Shown here: positions 34,201 through 41,234 of the stretch, in pieces
Layout of the letters: every line of letters begins with the position of its first letter
Numbering within the stretch: position 1 is the first letter of the stretch
Origin: JBCDJG01 sp038748065
GTDB taxonomy: Bacteria > Pseudomonadota > Gammaproteobacteria > Pseudomonadales > Halieaceae
DNA length: 64,000 nt
Reading direction: 5' to 3'
Assembly: GCA_038748065.1 (NCBI GenBank)
Contig: JBCDJG010000011.1
Location: 1 to 64,000 of the forward strand
The notes under the pieces: model-generated
The model's database searches: none
Seen by the model: the letters and a program-made list of their open reading frames with translations, nothing else
Told to the model about the DNA's origin: nothing
Translations under genes and position numbers: made by a program

Positions 34201-34479
34201 TAACAAGGCTGCCATGGCGAGACCGAAGAACATACCCTGTTGGTTTGTGTGTATCCAATTGAAGAAAGTGACGACGATTTCCCGCAGTACACTGCCGCCA
34301 ATTTCATGGCTGATCCAGGCGTCAAAGCTCAGCCCATCGGCGAGATCAACACTGCCTGCCATCATGCTTTTGTCATTTAGGGAAGGATAGCGGGAGCTTG
34401 TCCAAAAAAAATAGCTAAGCAGGGTGAGAGACCCGAACAACAGGTGGATTCTCAGGTCGTGCTTGATTTTGTATAACAT
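31273..34479 (-). CDS. Permease - FG-GAP propeller - ASPIC/UnbV fusion protein (copy 2)
   Basis: The 1068-residue paralogue of the 19720-22971 protein has the same order: permease with GVCVNCAAPIGYGMYQRGARLE and SPTMNVVVLSMAF, then FG-GAP repeats (DYNNDNWFDL, DLDSDGWEDV, DIDGDSQLEI, DIEGDGQLEI, DIDNDGDLEI, DYDGDGRQDL, DFDNDGDLDI), the four-Cys insertion (CLDLSGKYC ... CQTLHGTYELDC) and a C-terminal ASPIC/UnbV domain (GIGARLTIHYGEN, EVQWADGDTTAFDGP). Similarity is strong at both ends and weaker in the linker, so the duplication is old. The two copies face each other across the cluster. Confidence 0.87.
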   Translation of the reverse strand: MLYKIKHDLRIHLLFGSLTLLSYFFWTSSRYPSLNDKSMMAGSVDLADGLSFDAWISHEIGGSVLREIVVTFFNWIHTNQQGMFFGLAMAALLMCLLPLMSDELDRLLTRRFSATVAGTLLGTPLGVCVNCAAPIGYGMYQRGARLEAALATMLSSPTMNVVVLSMAFALFPAYLVLLKIAFSLLVIFIIIPALVAIFPTESLSPDARIDPSGFEMDSHSSQHTPIVERSLTGALSWFTRELGHQAWHLLRNVVPIMLLAGLLGSIAVVLLPWEGLIGELAEGITPASIVAMTLLALFGLFLPVPIAFDVVLAASLANAGMPVQYVAILLFVLGSFSVYSYLVLLRAGVRKVAMALTVALVCVGVLAGLSSFWVASLKEDAELAPLFDKLTTPAQTSTAEVVAFDHLPVPLDSIYGSQGSVARSADGGSVWQRFPREPAIANPWRGVSSQPQVERLPFNVSPSMAQGFTILPPGRIGLAHHLKPLLYNIINEYPDQNAIAAGDYNNDNWFDLLFSTSEGVKLYRNGGDYFEQVAHFRGDNSLVSLTAAAAIVDLDSDGWEDVIFSELDTGIWIAFNDTGRFLPPRRLPDSAATGRFAKSLGFADIDGDSQLEIFAGHISHMIANRRSSKAAENILYKNLGNREFEPRFMPKPWGETLSVWIGDIEGDGQLEIIEGNDFDEADLFYTVLPTFEVKPFEPGRIAASTRSTMSIDGADIDNDGDLEIYLGQVTQSGTRRPFRIPQTRGMIENGCLDLSGKYCELARALAISRRAYMQRDPAPCQTLHGTYELDCIAAIYYRRLGLEFDGGQSADTILAKAARFEPYYPAILKDMEHIVTADVMNRQQVESRLQKYTPQNTVINLLLDRQEEGSFLNRSVELGIDITGWTWNARFADYDGDGRQDLYVVNGHSPSELETTNVMFRNEGDAGFKQVTSDVGLQDFEPTLAYSYIDFDNDGDLDIVNYSQTGRVRVLRNDFNNGSYIQFQLADKQGNPSGIGARLTIHYGENNEFKQLRTLNFSGGHQSFDPKVMHFGIGDLSSVNGIEVQWADGDTTAFDGPFAAGYRYRISR

Positions 34480-34599
34480 TGGGCCAGACCGCGATCCCGG
34501 TTGATTCTGGGTGTATCGCCGGGTTCTGAGTAAAGAACGCCCCCGCCGAGCTGGAGAGTATAGAGGATCAGCTGCCGTAACAATAAGCGGGTTGGCTAG

Positions 34600-34990
34600 C
34601 TACAACTTCAGGTCTTTCATTTTCCGGGTGAGGGTGTTTCGGCCCGATCACCGCAGTTCTGTCGCATCTCGCTTGCGGCACTGGGAGTGCTGCAGGGCAA
34701 CCACGATTAACACTCGCTCAAAGGCCGGGGTGGCTTGTTCCGGAATGTGGTCCTTACCCTGGATCAGCGCGTTGCTTGCCCAGCGCCGTAACAGTTCTTG
34801 CCAGTCGGCTTCACCGCGCTCTGCGGCCTGTTCCGCCTCGCCTTTTAGTCAACTCCGCCGGCAGTTCGGAGAGGTACACGTCGCGGCCCGAGGCCATCAA
34901 GGTGATCCTGCGGCAGGTGTTCTCCAGTTGCCGCAAGTTGCCTAGCCAATCGAGCGAACTCACTGTGCCGGGGCCAGCTCTCCCATTTTC
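34600..34990 (-). pseudogene. Remnant of ntrC (sigma-54 response regulator C-terminus)
   Basis: Translated on the minus strand, this stretch reads LDWLGNLRQLENTCRRITLMASGRD-type sequence, then AELTKRR; a frameshift leads to EADWQELLRRWASNALIQGKD and FERVLIVVALQH. An in-frame stop precedes SGRNTLTRKMKDLKL and a final TAG at 34600. This is the order of the NtrC C-terminus (WPGNVRQLENTC ... GWGRNTLTRKIKEL). The receiver and most of the AAA+ domain are absent. No other nitrogen-regulation gene is nearby. Confidence 0.85.
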
Positions 34991-35031
34991 AGCAATCGGA
35001 TTATTGTTCGTGAAGTGTATGTGGGAAAACG

Positions 35032-35074
35032 GAGACATGACCCTATGAACTCAGAGACCTGACCTTATGAACTC
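35032..35074. repeat. Short tandem repeat, REP-like
   Basis: Two 21-bp units starting GAGACATGACCC and GAGACCTGACCT, both ending TATGAACTC, lie at 35032-35052 and 35054-35074. The core CCTGACCTTATGAA appears again at 37920-37933 after glpT. They resemble scattered intergenic repeats; no transposase gene is present. Confidence 0.55.
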
Positions 35075-35103
35075 AAAAGCCAGAGCTCAAAATCCAAGCC
35101 CAT

Positions 35104-35805
35104 TCAAGGCTGCACAGTCTCCCGCAAGTAAAACTCAAAAATCGGCCCGCCTCCGAGCTGGTTGTTGAGTATTAACACCACCATACCCTCAACGTGCCGC
35201 GCATTGCGCAGAGGCCCCACATCGATTGGCTCAAGGTCCATGGCTGCGACGATGCTTGCAATTTTTTGTTTGGCCACGGTGCTGTCGCCAACCAGCGGTA
35301 TGGAGACCGGCCCGCCAGTCGCAGCCGGGTCTATCATGGTGCGCCAGCCGAGCGTGTTGAACGCCTTAACCACATCAGCACCCGGGGCGGCCGCTTGCAC
35401 AATCTCAGCGTTAGAACCCTCGATCCCTATGCCGAGCATGCCGTCGTCACGACGCACCAAAGGATTGGTTGCGTCAATGAGGATTTTGCCTGAGAGATCG
35501 CCGAGGCCAGTGACGACCTCCTTAACCAACATGCCCGGGACGGCAAGCACAACGATCTCCGCCTGAGAGGCGGCTTCGCCTGGCTGGCTTGCGCGCGCGT
35601 CGTTTCCTGTTCTTGTCACGAGTGCGCTGACGGCTTCACTGTCCGGGTTCCTGGAGCCATACACCACCGTATGGCCCTGGGCGGCAAACTCCGGGCCGAG
35701 CGCGCCGCCAACATTGCCTGTCCCAATGACGGCGATGGTTTCAGCCTGGCCTGGTGCAACCCAGATGAAGAGCCATGCGATGAGGGTGACGAGTCTGAAC
35801 ATCAA
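35104..35805 (-). CDS. Exported NADP-binding oxidoreductase, F420-oxidoreductase-like
   Basis: The 233-residue protein has a Rossmann fold of the F420:NADP-oxidoreductase/pyrroline-carboxylate-reductase type: IAVIGTGNVGGALGPEFAA, VVYGSRNPDS (phosphate-binding), VVLAVP, ILIDATNPL and VKAFNTLGW. Unusually, it begins with a hydrophobic segment (MFRLVTLIAWLFIWVAPGQA) that looks like a cleavable signal peptide, although NAD(P) enzymes are normally cytoplasmic. The signal could be a membrane anchor or a misassigned start, but the frame offers no internal ATG before the Rossmann motif. Physiological substrate unknown. Confidence 0.82.
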   Translation of the reverse strand: MMFRLVTLIAWLFIWVAPGQAETIAVIGTGNVGGALGPEFAAQGHTVVYGSRNPDSEAVSALVTRTGNDARASQPGEAASQAEIVVLAVPGMLVKEVVTGLGDLSGKILIDATNPLVRRDDGMLGIGIEGSNAEIVQAAAPGADVVKAFNTLGWRTMIDPAATGGPVSIPLVGDSTVAKQKIASIVAAMDLEPIDVGPLRNARHVEGMVVLILNNQLGGGPIFEFYLRETVQP

Positions 35806-35879
35806 TCAATTACGGGAAAATGTGCTAGCCAAGCCCGGTGTTCCCCCGTGTCATTATCCCTTTCAGCTTCTGCTGGTGC

Positions 35880-36419
35880 TCAGCGAGCCGATCCGCAGGC
35901 TACGGAATTAAGTTGGCAGGAGTTTCCAGGCGGAATGACTGTGCCAATAGGGCAGCTTGGAACGATGGTGCACCTGGTTTCAATGTCGTAGTCAATGATG
36001 ACGATATCATCTGGGCAATTGTTCTCCAGAACGTCTTGAACGCTTTCGGCGTTGTACATTCTTGAGCCACCTGCACAATCACCGCCCGTGACGCCAATAA
36101 TGAATTGCCCGCCCGCGATGGTATGCGTGGATTGGACTACCGCAGCGATTGCGCCAACACAAAAAAATACCGCCAGCATGCGCCCTGTACCCGGCGATGC
36201 TTTGAGAAGCCTTAGGCCCACAACAGCGAGCAGCACTCCCAGTGTGAGTAAAGACCAGAACCCCAGCAGTGGAATCCCTGACGCGGCTGAGGTCTGGGAC
36301 CAAAAAACCGTGGCATTGGTGCCTGCCATGGCGTTGGGAGAGGCAACAAGCGCCAAAACAGACAGTACTCCCGCCGCAGGCGTCATGCCTGAAGTCGCCC
36401 ACCCGGCCAGGTTTTTCAT
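35880..36419 (-). CDS. Midcut-by-XrtH-like membrane protein
   Basis: The 179-residue protein has a signal peptide (to about residue 32). In mid-protein there is an IPLLGFWSLLTLGVLLAVVG sorting-like segment (about 49-68), followed by RLLKASPGTGR. A second hydrophobic helix and a Cys-rich C-terminal domain (about 115-179, six cysteines) follow. IP-x-L-x-x-W plus a membrane helix followed by basic residues is the IPTLxxWG pattern recognised by exosortase H, here internal rather than C-terminal, as in the 'midcut' family. The function is unknown. Confidence 0.68.
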   Translation of the reverse strand: MKNLAGWATSGMTPAAGVLSVLALVASPNAMAGTNATVFWSQTSAASGIPLLGFWSLLTLGVLLAVVGLRLLKASPGTGRMLAVFFCVGAIAAVVQSTHTIAGGQFIIGVTGGDCAGGSRMYNAESVQDVLENNCPDDIVIIDYDIETRCTIVPSCPIGTVIPPGNSCQLNSVACGSAR

Positions 36420-36540
36420 CGGAAGTTACCTCGAATAGCAGATTGGCATAGCTTATGGGGAGTCGGTGATGTCTGCAAGGCTGGTAGGGCAAAGATAATA
36501 TTAATTCCGATGCCCCGCGCACCCTCAGTAAGTGTGGCAG

Positions 36541-37905
36541 CTACCCGGCCCGCAGGCGCTTTTCCTCCCCTTGCAAGCGGTGGGCATGCTCCCCCTTCAG
36601 CGTCATCCCAATGAGCACAATGGCGGCGACACAGCCGCCCGCCAGCAGCACAAAGCCACCGTCCCAGCCGTAGGCATCCACTGTAAAACCGATCGCGATA
36701 TTGGCCACGACTGCGCCGCCAAGATAGCCGAAGAGTCCAGTAAGCCCTGCGGCGGTGCCGGCAGCTTTCTTGGGAACCAGTTCCAGCGCGTGCAGGCCGA
36801 TCAACATAACGGGGCCATATATCAGGAAACCGATAGCAATCAGTGCGGCCATATCCACGGCGGGGTTACCCGGCGGATTGAACCAGTAGACCAGTACCGC
36901 AATCAGCACCAGGCTCATAAACAGCATGCCTGCCGGTGCCCGTCGGCCCCGAAACCAGCGGTCGCTCAGGTAGCCGCAAAGCAGCGTGCCAGGTATACCT
37001 GCCCACTCATACATGAAGTAGGCCCAGGAACTCTGGTCGACGGTGAAGTCTTTCGCCTCGCTCAAGTAGGTCGGCGCCCAGTCCAGTACCCCGTATCGAA
37101 TCAGGTAAACAAAGGCGTTGGCCACTGCGATAAGCCAGAGCAGTCGGTTGTTGAGCACGTGCTGCAGGAAGATTTCGCGCGCGCTGAATTCCGCTTCATG
37201 TGTCTTTCGATAGTCATGGGGGTAATCATCGCGGTAGGCCTCTATGGAGGGGAGGCCGCAGGATTGAGGGGTGTCGCGCAGGAGCAGGAAGGCAATCAAT
37301 GCCACGGCCATCGCGGCGGCGGCCGGCACATAGAAGGCGCTGTGCCAGTCATTGAACCAGCCCATACCTAACACAAAGAGTGGGCCAATCAGCCCGCCCC
37401 CCACGTTATGGGCCACGTTCCAGACAGAAACCACGCGGCCCCGCTCGTTGCCGGAATACCAGTGCACCATGGTGCGGCCACAGGCCGGCCAGCCCATGCC
37501 CTGCACCCAACCATTGAGGAACAGCAGGGTAAACATGATGGCGACGCTACCCGTGGCCCAGGACTGAAAGCCGAACAGGAACATCAGTCCCGCTGACATC
37601 AGCAGGCCTGCGGGCAGGAAGAAGCGGGGGTTACTGCGGTCCGAGACACTGCCCATGAGAAATTTGCTGAGGCCGTAGGCGATAGAGATCGCCGACATAG
37701 CGATGCCCAGCTCTCCTCGGCTGTAGCCCTCTTCCTCGATCAGGAAGGGCACCGCCAGCGAGAAGTTTTTGCGCACCAGGTAGTAACCGGCATAGCCTAT
37801 GAAGATGCCGGCAAAGACCTGCCAGCGCAGGCGCTTATAGTCTGCATCGACCTCGACATCAGGCAGGGTTTCACGGTGCGCAGCAGGTTTGAAGATGCCG
37901 TACAT
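36541..37905 (-). CDS. glpT: Glycerol-3-phosphate transporter (MFS/OPA family)
   Basis: The 454-residue inner-membrane protein matches E. coli GlpT almost residue for residue in long stretches as I recall it: it begins with IFKPAAH, then GYAGYYLVRKNFSLAVPFL, SKFLMGSVSDRSNPRFFLPA, GMGWPACGRTMVHW, RDTPQSCGLPSIE and GLHALELVPKKAAGTAAG. It exchanges glycerol-3-phosphate for inorganic phosphate and shows twelve predicted spans. Conserved arginines of the binding site lie in YYLVRKNF and the MFVYLIRYG-like segment (AFVYLIRYGVLDW). It stands alone on the minus strand; no glpQ or glpD is adjacent. Confidence 0.95.
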   Translation of the reverse strand: MYGIFKPAAHRETLPDVEVDADYKRLRWQVFAGIFIGYAGYYLVRKNFSLAVPFLIEEEGYSRGELGIAMSAISIAYGLSKFLMGSVSDRSNPRFFLPAGLLMSAGLMFLFGFQSWATGSVAIMFTLLFLNGWVQGMGWPACGRTMVHWYSGNERGRVVSVWNVAHNVGGGLIGPLFVLGMGWFNDWHSAFYVPAAAAMAVALIAFLLLRDTPQSCGLPSIEAYRDDYPHDYRKTHEAEFSAREIFLQHVLNNRLLWLIAVANAFVYLIRYGVLDWAPTYLSEAKDFTVDQSSWAYFMYEWAGIPGTLLCGYLSDRWFRGRRAPAGMLFMSLVLIAVLVYWFNPPGNPAVDMAALIAIGFLIYGPVMLIGLHALELVPKKAAGTAAGLTGLFGYLGGAVVANIAIGFTVDAYGWDGGFVLLAGGCVAAIVLIGMTLKGEHAHRLQGEEKRLRAG

Positions 37906-38067
37906 GTTGCCGAGGTTTCCCTGACCTTATGAATTAGAAGCGGAGCCCGGTTCGGCCTCCGTTCGCGCCATTGTAATCTCTATCCTTGACACGGTCTCCT
38001 GAGCTCGTCAGAGAGAGCCTCCAAACAGGCTACCTCATTGGTCGCTTGTCGTCTTATGATGGGAGCG

Positions 38068-38760
38068 ATGCCGACTCTCCTCAACATAATGAAGCTATTG
38101 GCGGCTCTGGCTGCCTCAATAGCGCTGCTGATTGCTGTGCCCGCCTGGGTGTTTGGTGTGATAGAGGAGCCCGTCGTTGTGTTTGTCATGATCTCTTACT
38201 TTGTTTTCTTCCTAGGTGCGGTTTGGCGGGTGGTCTGGCACGGCAAGCTGGCCGAGCGAAAAGCCGATCGTCAAGTGCGGACCACCTCGGGACGCTGGTC
38301 ATCGCTGCTGTCGATTGCCGGAATGCTGGGTTTCCACTGGATCAGCCTGTATACCTATGCACTGGGCGACCGAATTAGCCTTGGCGAGCCTGTGATTAGT
38401 TATATCGTTTTTGTTCTGTCGTTAATTCTGCTACACGCAGCGCTCATCGTTAACCAGATGGCGATTATCACGCTGGGCAGGTTTTTTGATCGGCTCACCA
38501 TTAAAGACGATCATCGGCTGGTGACTGAGGGTATTTATGGCTGCGTTCGGCATCCCATCTACACGAGTTACATCCTCCTGTTCCTGGGTTATTGCTTAAT
38601 GCTGCAGAGCTTCTGGGGTCTGCTGCTACTGACGGCTACCTGCCTGGTCTGGTTTGGAAAACGAATCGCCATTGAAGAGGACATGCTGGAGGAAGAGTTC
38701 GGCGATGAGTATCGGCGGTATTGCCAGCGGAGCAAGCGTTTGATTCCCATGGTTTTTTAG
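38068..38760 (+). CDS. Isoprenylcysteine carboxyl methyltransferase-family membrane protein
   Basis: The 230-residue protein has about five membrane spans and the C-terminal ICMT/PEMT signature: LVTEGIYGCVRHPIYTSYILLF, followed by RIAIEEDMLEEEFGDEYRRYCQRSKRLIP. These enzymes methylate small hydrophobic substrates or lipids in the membrane; the bacterial substrate is usually unknown. The start is uncertain: ATGs at 38068 and 38092 and an upstream TTG are all possible, none with a clear ribosome-binding site. Confidence 0.85.
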   Translation: MPTLLNIMKLLAALAASIALLIAVPAWVFGVIEEPVVVFVMISYFVFFLGAVWRVVWHGKLAERKADRQVRTTSGRWSSLLSIAGMLGFHWISLYTYALGDRISLGEPVISYIVFVLSLILLHAALIVNQMAIITLGRFFDRLTIKDDHRLVTEGIYGCVRHPIYTSYILLFLGYCLMLQSFWGLLLLTATCLVWFGKRIAIEEDMLEEEFGDEYRRYCQRSKRLIPMVF

Positions 38761-38813
38761 CGGCACATTCACGTTAGCCGCGTTCCAGACGAAGCGAATA
38801 CAGGAGAATAACT

Positions 38814-38858
38814 ATGCTGGGCTTCGCAAATACGATCAGCGTAGAGGGTCTGGAGTAA
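38814..38858 (+). other. 14-codon frame with good ribosome-binding site
   Basis: ATG at 38814 follows AGGAGAATAACT and the frame MLGFANTISVEGLE ends at TAA (38856-38858). Downstream sequence to 39033 shows no clear gene. It may be a truncated gene start or a short peptide. Confidence 0.3.
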
Positions 38859-39033
38859 GCACTTCAGCAATCGTGATGTCCCTGTCTCGATTGCCCGGGT
38901 GATCCCCTCAGATGAAAAGGATACCGGGCTTGTCATCGGCCCGCACCCACACAGCGATAAAAACCAGAGCGAAAGAATACAGACGCCGCAGAGCGATTTG
39001 ACTGAACAATTTGGTTTCCTTCATCTCCCGTTG

Positions 39034-41169
39034 CTATTGAGGATAGCCCTGATAGCCGTATCTAGCGCGGCGCACTCGATCCATGACGAAATGACGAATA
39101 GACTCTGCATCAGAAGGGGATAGCTCTGCACCAAATCCAATCATCCCACTGTCCTCTAAAACGCCCTCCAAGACGATTTTCTGCCAGACGTCAGGGAGCG
39201 GTGTGATGGGCGAGTAGCGTAAGTCCGGTATAACGCCGCCGCCGACAGCGCCTGCACCGTGGCAGTTTATGCAGTAGCGGTCATAGATCGCAAAGCCTTT
39301 ACTGGCGCTCGCCATGTCAATTGGTTCATCTATGGTGGCGAGATTTCGCAGCGTGGCATCTGCAGTTGGTAACCTGGCCTCGCCCCCCAATTTGAATACG
39401 AGAAGTCTGCTGCGGTTCACCGGATCCGCTCCCGCAGCATCCTCGACCAGGGGGCCACTCATCAAGGGAAATATGCCGCCCCAGCCAGCACTGACCGCCA
39501 GATACTGTTCGCCGCCCACAGCATAGGTGACGGGTGGCGCGACGATGCCTGTTTGGGCCGCAAATTCCCAGAGACGCTCGCCCGTATCCGCGTGATAGGC
39601 ATATAAGTATCCTGCCGCGCTACCCTGAAAAACAAGGCCACCAGCGGTCGACAACAGACCCCCGTTCCAAATACCAGGATACTGAGCGCGCCAGACTTCC
39701 GTTTGCGTTATGGGGTCCCATGCCAGCAGATGTCCGCGTGTAGCATCCTTGATCGCCTGCATCGCCGCGGGCTCATCAGGAAAAGCGGCAACCTTGGTAT
39801 CCACACCGAGGTTGACTGCGATTCGAGAAGGTTGCTGATCATCCTCTGCAAAATAGGGAAATGATGTCTCCTGAGCTGGCAGGTAGACTAATCCAGAGTC
39901 CGGTGAATAAGACATGGGGTGCCAGTTGTGGCCACCCATCCAAGCCGGTGCGATCAAGGTGGGTACGCCGGTCTTCCAGTACTCTGCTTCGGGTCGGACC
40001 GCAGGTCGACCGGTTTTCATATCGACGTGCGTTGCCCAGTTAACATCAACGTAAGGTTCCGCTGAGATTAATTCGCCGCTAATGCGGTCCAACACGTAAA
40101 AAAATCCATTCTTGGGCGCTTGCATCAAAACCTTTCGCAGCTCACCCGCTATCTCAATATCAGCGAGGATGATGTGCTGCGTTGCGGTGTAGTCCCAGGC
40201 GTCTCCCGGTGTTGTTTGGTAGTGCCAGCGATACTCCCCAGTTACTGCGTCCACGGCTACGATAGAGGAGAGAAACCAGTTATCACCTTTGCCTGCAGAA
40301 CGAATGTTGGGGTTCCAAGGGGAGCCGTTGCCTACACCAAAGAACAGCAGGTTGGCCTCTGTATCAATTGCCATGGAGTCCCATACGGTGCCGCCACCGC
40401 CAAGCTTCCACCACTCGCCAGACCAGGTTGCAGTTTGTGATTCTACGGGCTCGGTACCTCTGGGGTCACCCGGGCCTCCAGGGACAGTGTAAAAACGCCA
40501 TAGCAGTTCTCCGTCCTCGGCATCATAGGCCGATAGGTAGCCGCGCACTCCGTACTCGGCGCCGCCGTTGCCGATAAATACCCTGCCGCGATGTACGCGC
40601 GGTGCGCCGGTGATGGTGTATTGCTTGCTTTGATCGACCGTGAGTTTTGACCAGATCGGAGCGCCGGTGGCTGCATCAAGGGCTATCAGTCGACCGTCCA
40701 GCGTACCGACATAAACTCGGCCATTTTCTACTGCCACGCCACGGTTGACGGCATCGCAACAGCCCTTGGCGCCATAGGACTTTGGCACCTGAGGATCGAA
40801 GTGCCACAGGGTCTCGCCTGTCGCGGCGTCCAAGGCTATAACATGGCTCCAGGCTGATGTCGTGTACATCACCCCGTCAATGATTAATGGGCTAGCTTCT
40901 TGGCCCCTTTTGGTAGGGAGGTCAACGTACCAAGCGAGGGCCAACTCTGAAACGTTTGAACGATTGATAGTTGTTAATGAACTATGCCGCGACTCCTCGT
41001 GGTTTAGACCATGCTTAGCCCAGTCTCCGGCTGCGGCAGTCGATCCGCTTATTGTCGCTTCGGCTTGGTTCAGCGAGGCCTCGCTAATGTTTATACGCGC
41101 CGGCCCACCTTCGCAACCAACAGCGAAGACTAGAGCACTGATCGCAAAAACCCATTTGGTGTTACTCAT
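39034..41169 (-). CDS. PQQ-dependent alcohol dehydrogenase (quinohaemoprotein)
   Basis: The 711-residue periplasmic enzyme has a lipoprotein-like signal (FAVGC), an eight-bladed propeller with repeated VIALDAATGETLWHF-type tryptophan-docking motifs, the vicinal cysteines in GAKGCCDAVNRG that contact PQQ, and a C-terminal cytochrome c domain with CINCHG (about 630). This is type II quinohaemoprotein alcohol dehydrogenase, which oxidises alcohols and passes electrons to cytochrome c. The gene lies 65 bp from the TonB receptor on the same strand and may share its promoter. The alcohol could come from the P450 hydroxylation encoded nearby. Confidence 0.93.
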   Translation of the reverse strand: MSNTKWVFAISALVFAVGCEGGPARINISEASLNQAEATISGSTAAAGDWAKHGLNHEESRHSSLTTINRSNVSELALAWYVDLPTKRGQEASPLIIDGVMYTTSAWSHVIALDAATGETLWHFDPQVPKSYGAKGCCDAVNRGVAVENGRVYVGTLDGRLIALDAATGAPIWSKLTVDQSKQYTITGAPRVHRGRVFIGNGGAEYGVRGYLSAYDAEDGELLWRFYTVPGGPGDPRGTEPVESQTATWSGEWWKLGGGGTVWDSMAIDTEANLLFFGVGNGSPWNPNIRSAGKGDNWFLSSIVAVDAVTGEYRWHYQTTPGDAWDYTATQHIILADIEIAGELRKVLMQAPKNGFFYVLDRISGELISAEPYVDVNWATHVDMKTGRPAVRPEAEYWKTGVPTLIAPAWMGGHNWHPMSYSPDSGLVYLPAQETSFPYFAEDDQQPSRIAVNLGVDTKVAAFPDEPAAMQAIKDATRGHLLAWDPITQTEVWRAQYPGIWNGGLLSTAGGLVFQGSAAGYLYAYHADTGERLWEFAAQTGIVAPPVTYAVGGEQYLAVSAGWGGIFPLMSGPLVEDAAGADPVNRSRLLVFKLGGEARLPTADATLRNLATIDEPIDMASASKGFAIYDRYCINCHGAGAVGGGVIPDLRYSPITPLPDVWQKIVLEGVLEDSGMIGFGAELSPSDAESIRHFVMDRVRRARYGYQGYPQ

Positions 41170-41234
41170 GATGGTCGAGCCAGCCTGGTGGTGAACCGCA
41201 TGACCTACGGCCCATCCTGTACGTCACAGTATTC

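Noticed and set aside
34511..35048. Plus-strand frames of 90-144 residues
   Set aside because: They are antisense to the ntrC remnant, whose minus-strand translation is recognisable.
38899..39123. 74-residue plus-strand frame after the ICMT-like gene
   Set aside because: No start signal and no recognisable family; part overlaps the end of the PQQ dehydrogenase. It may be a fragment but is not supportable as a gene.
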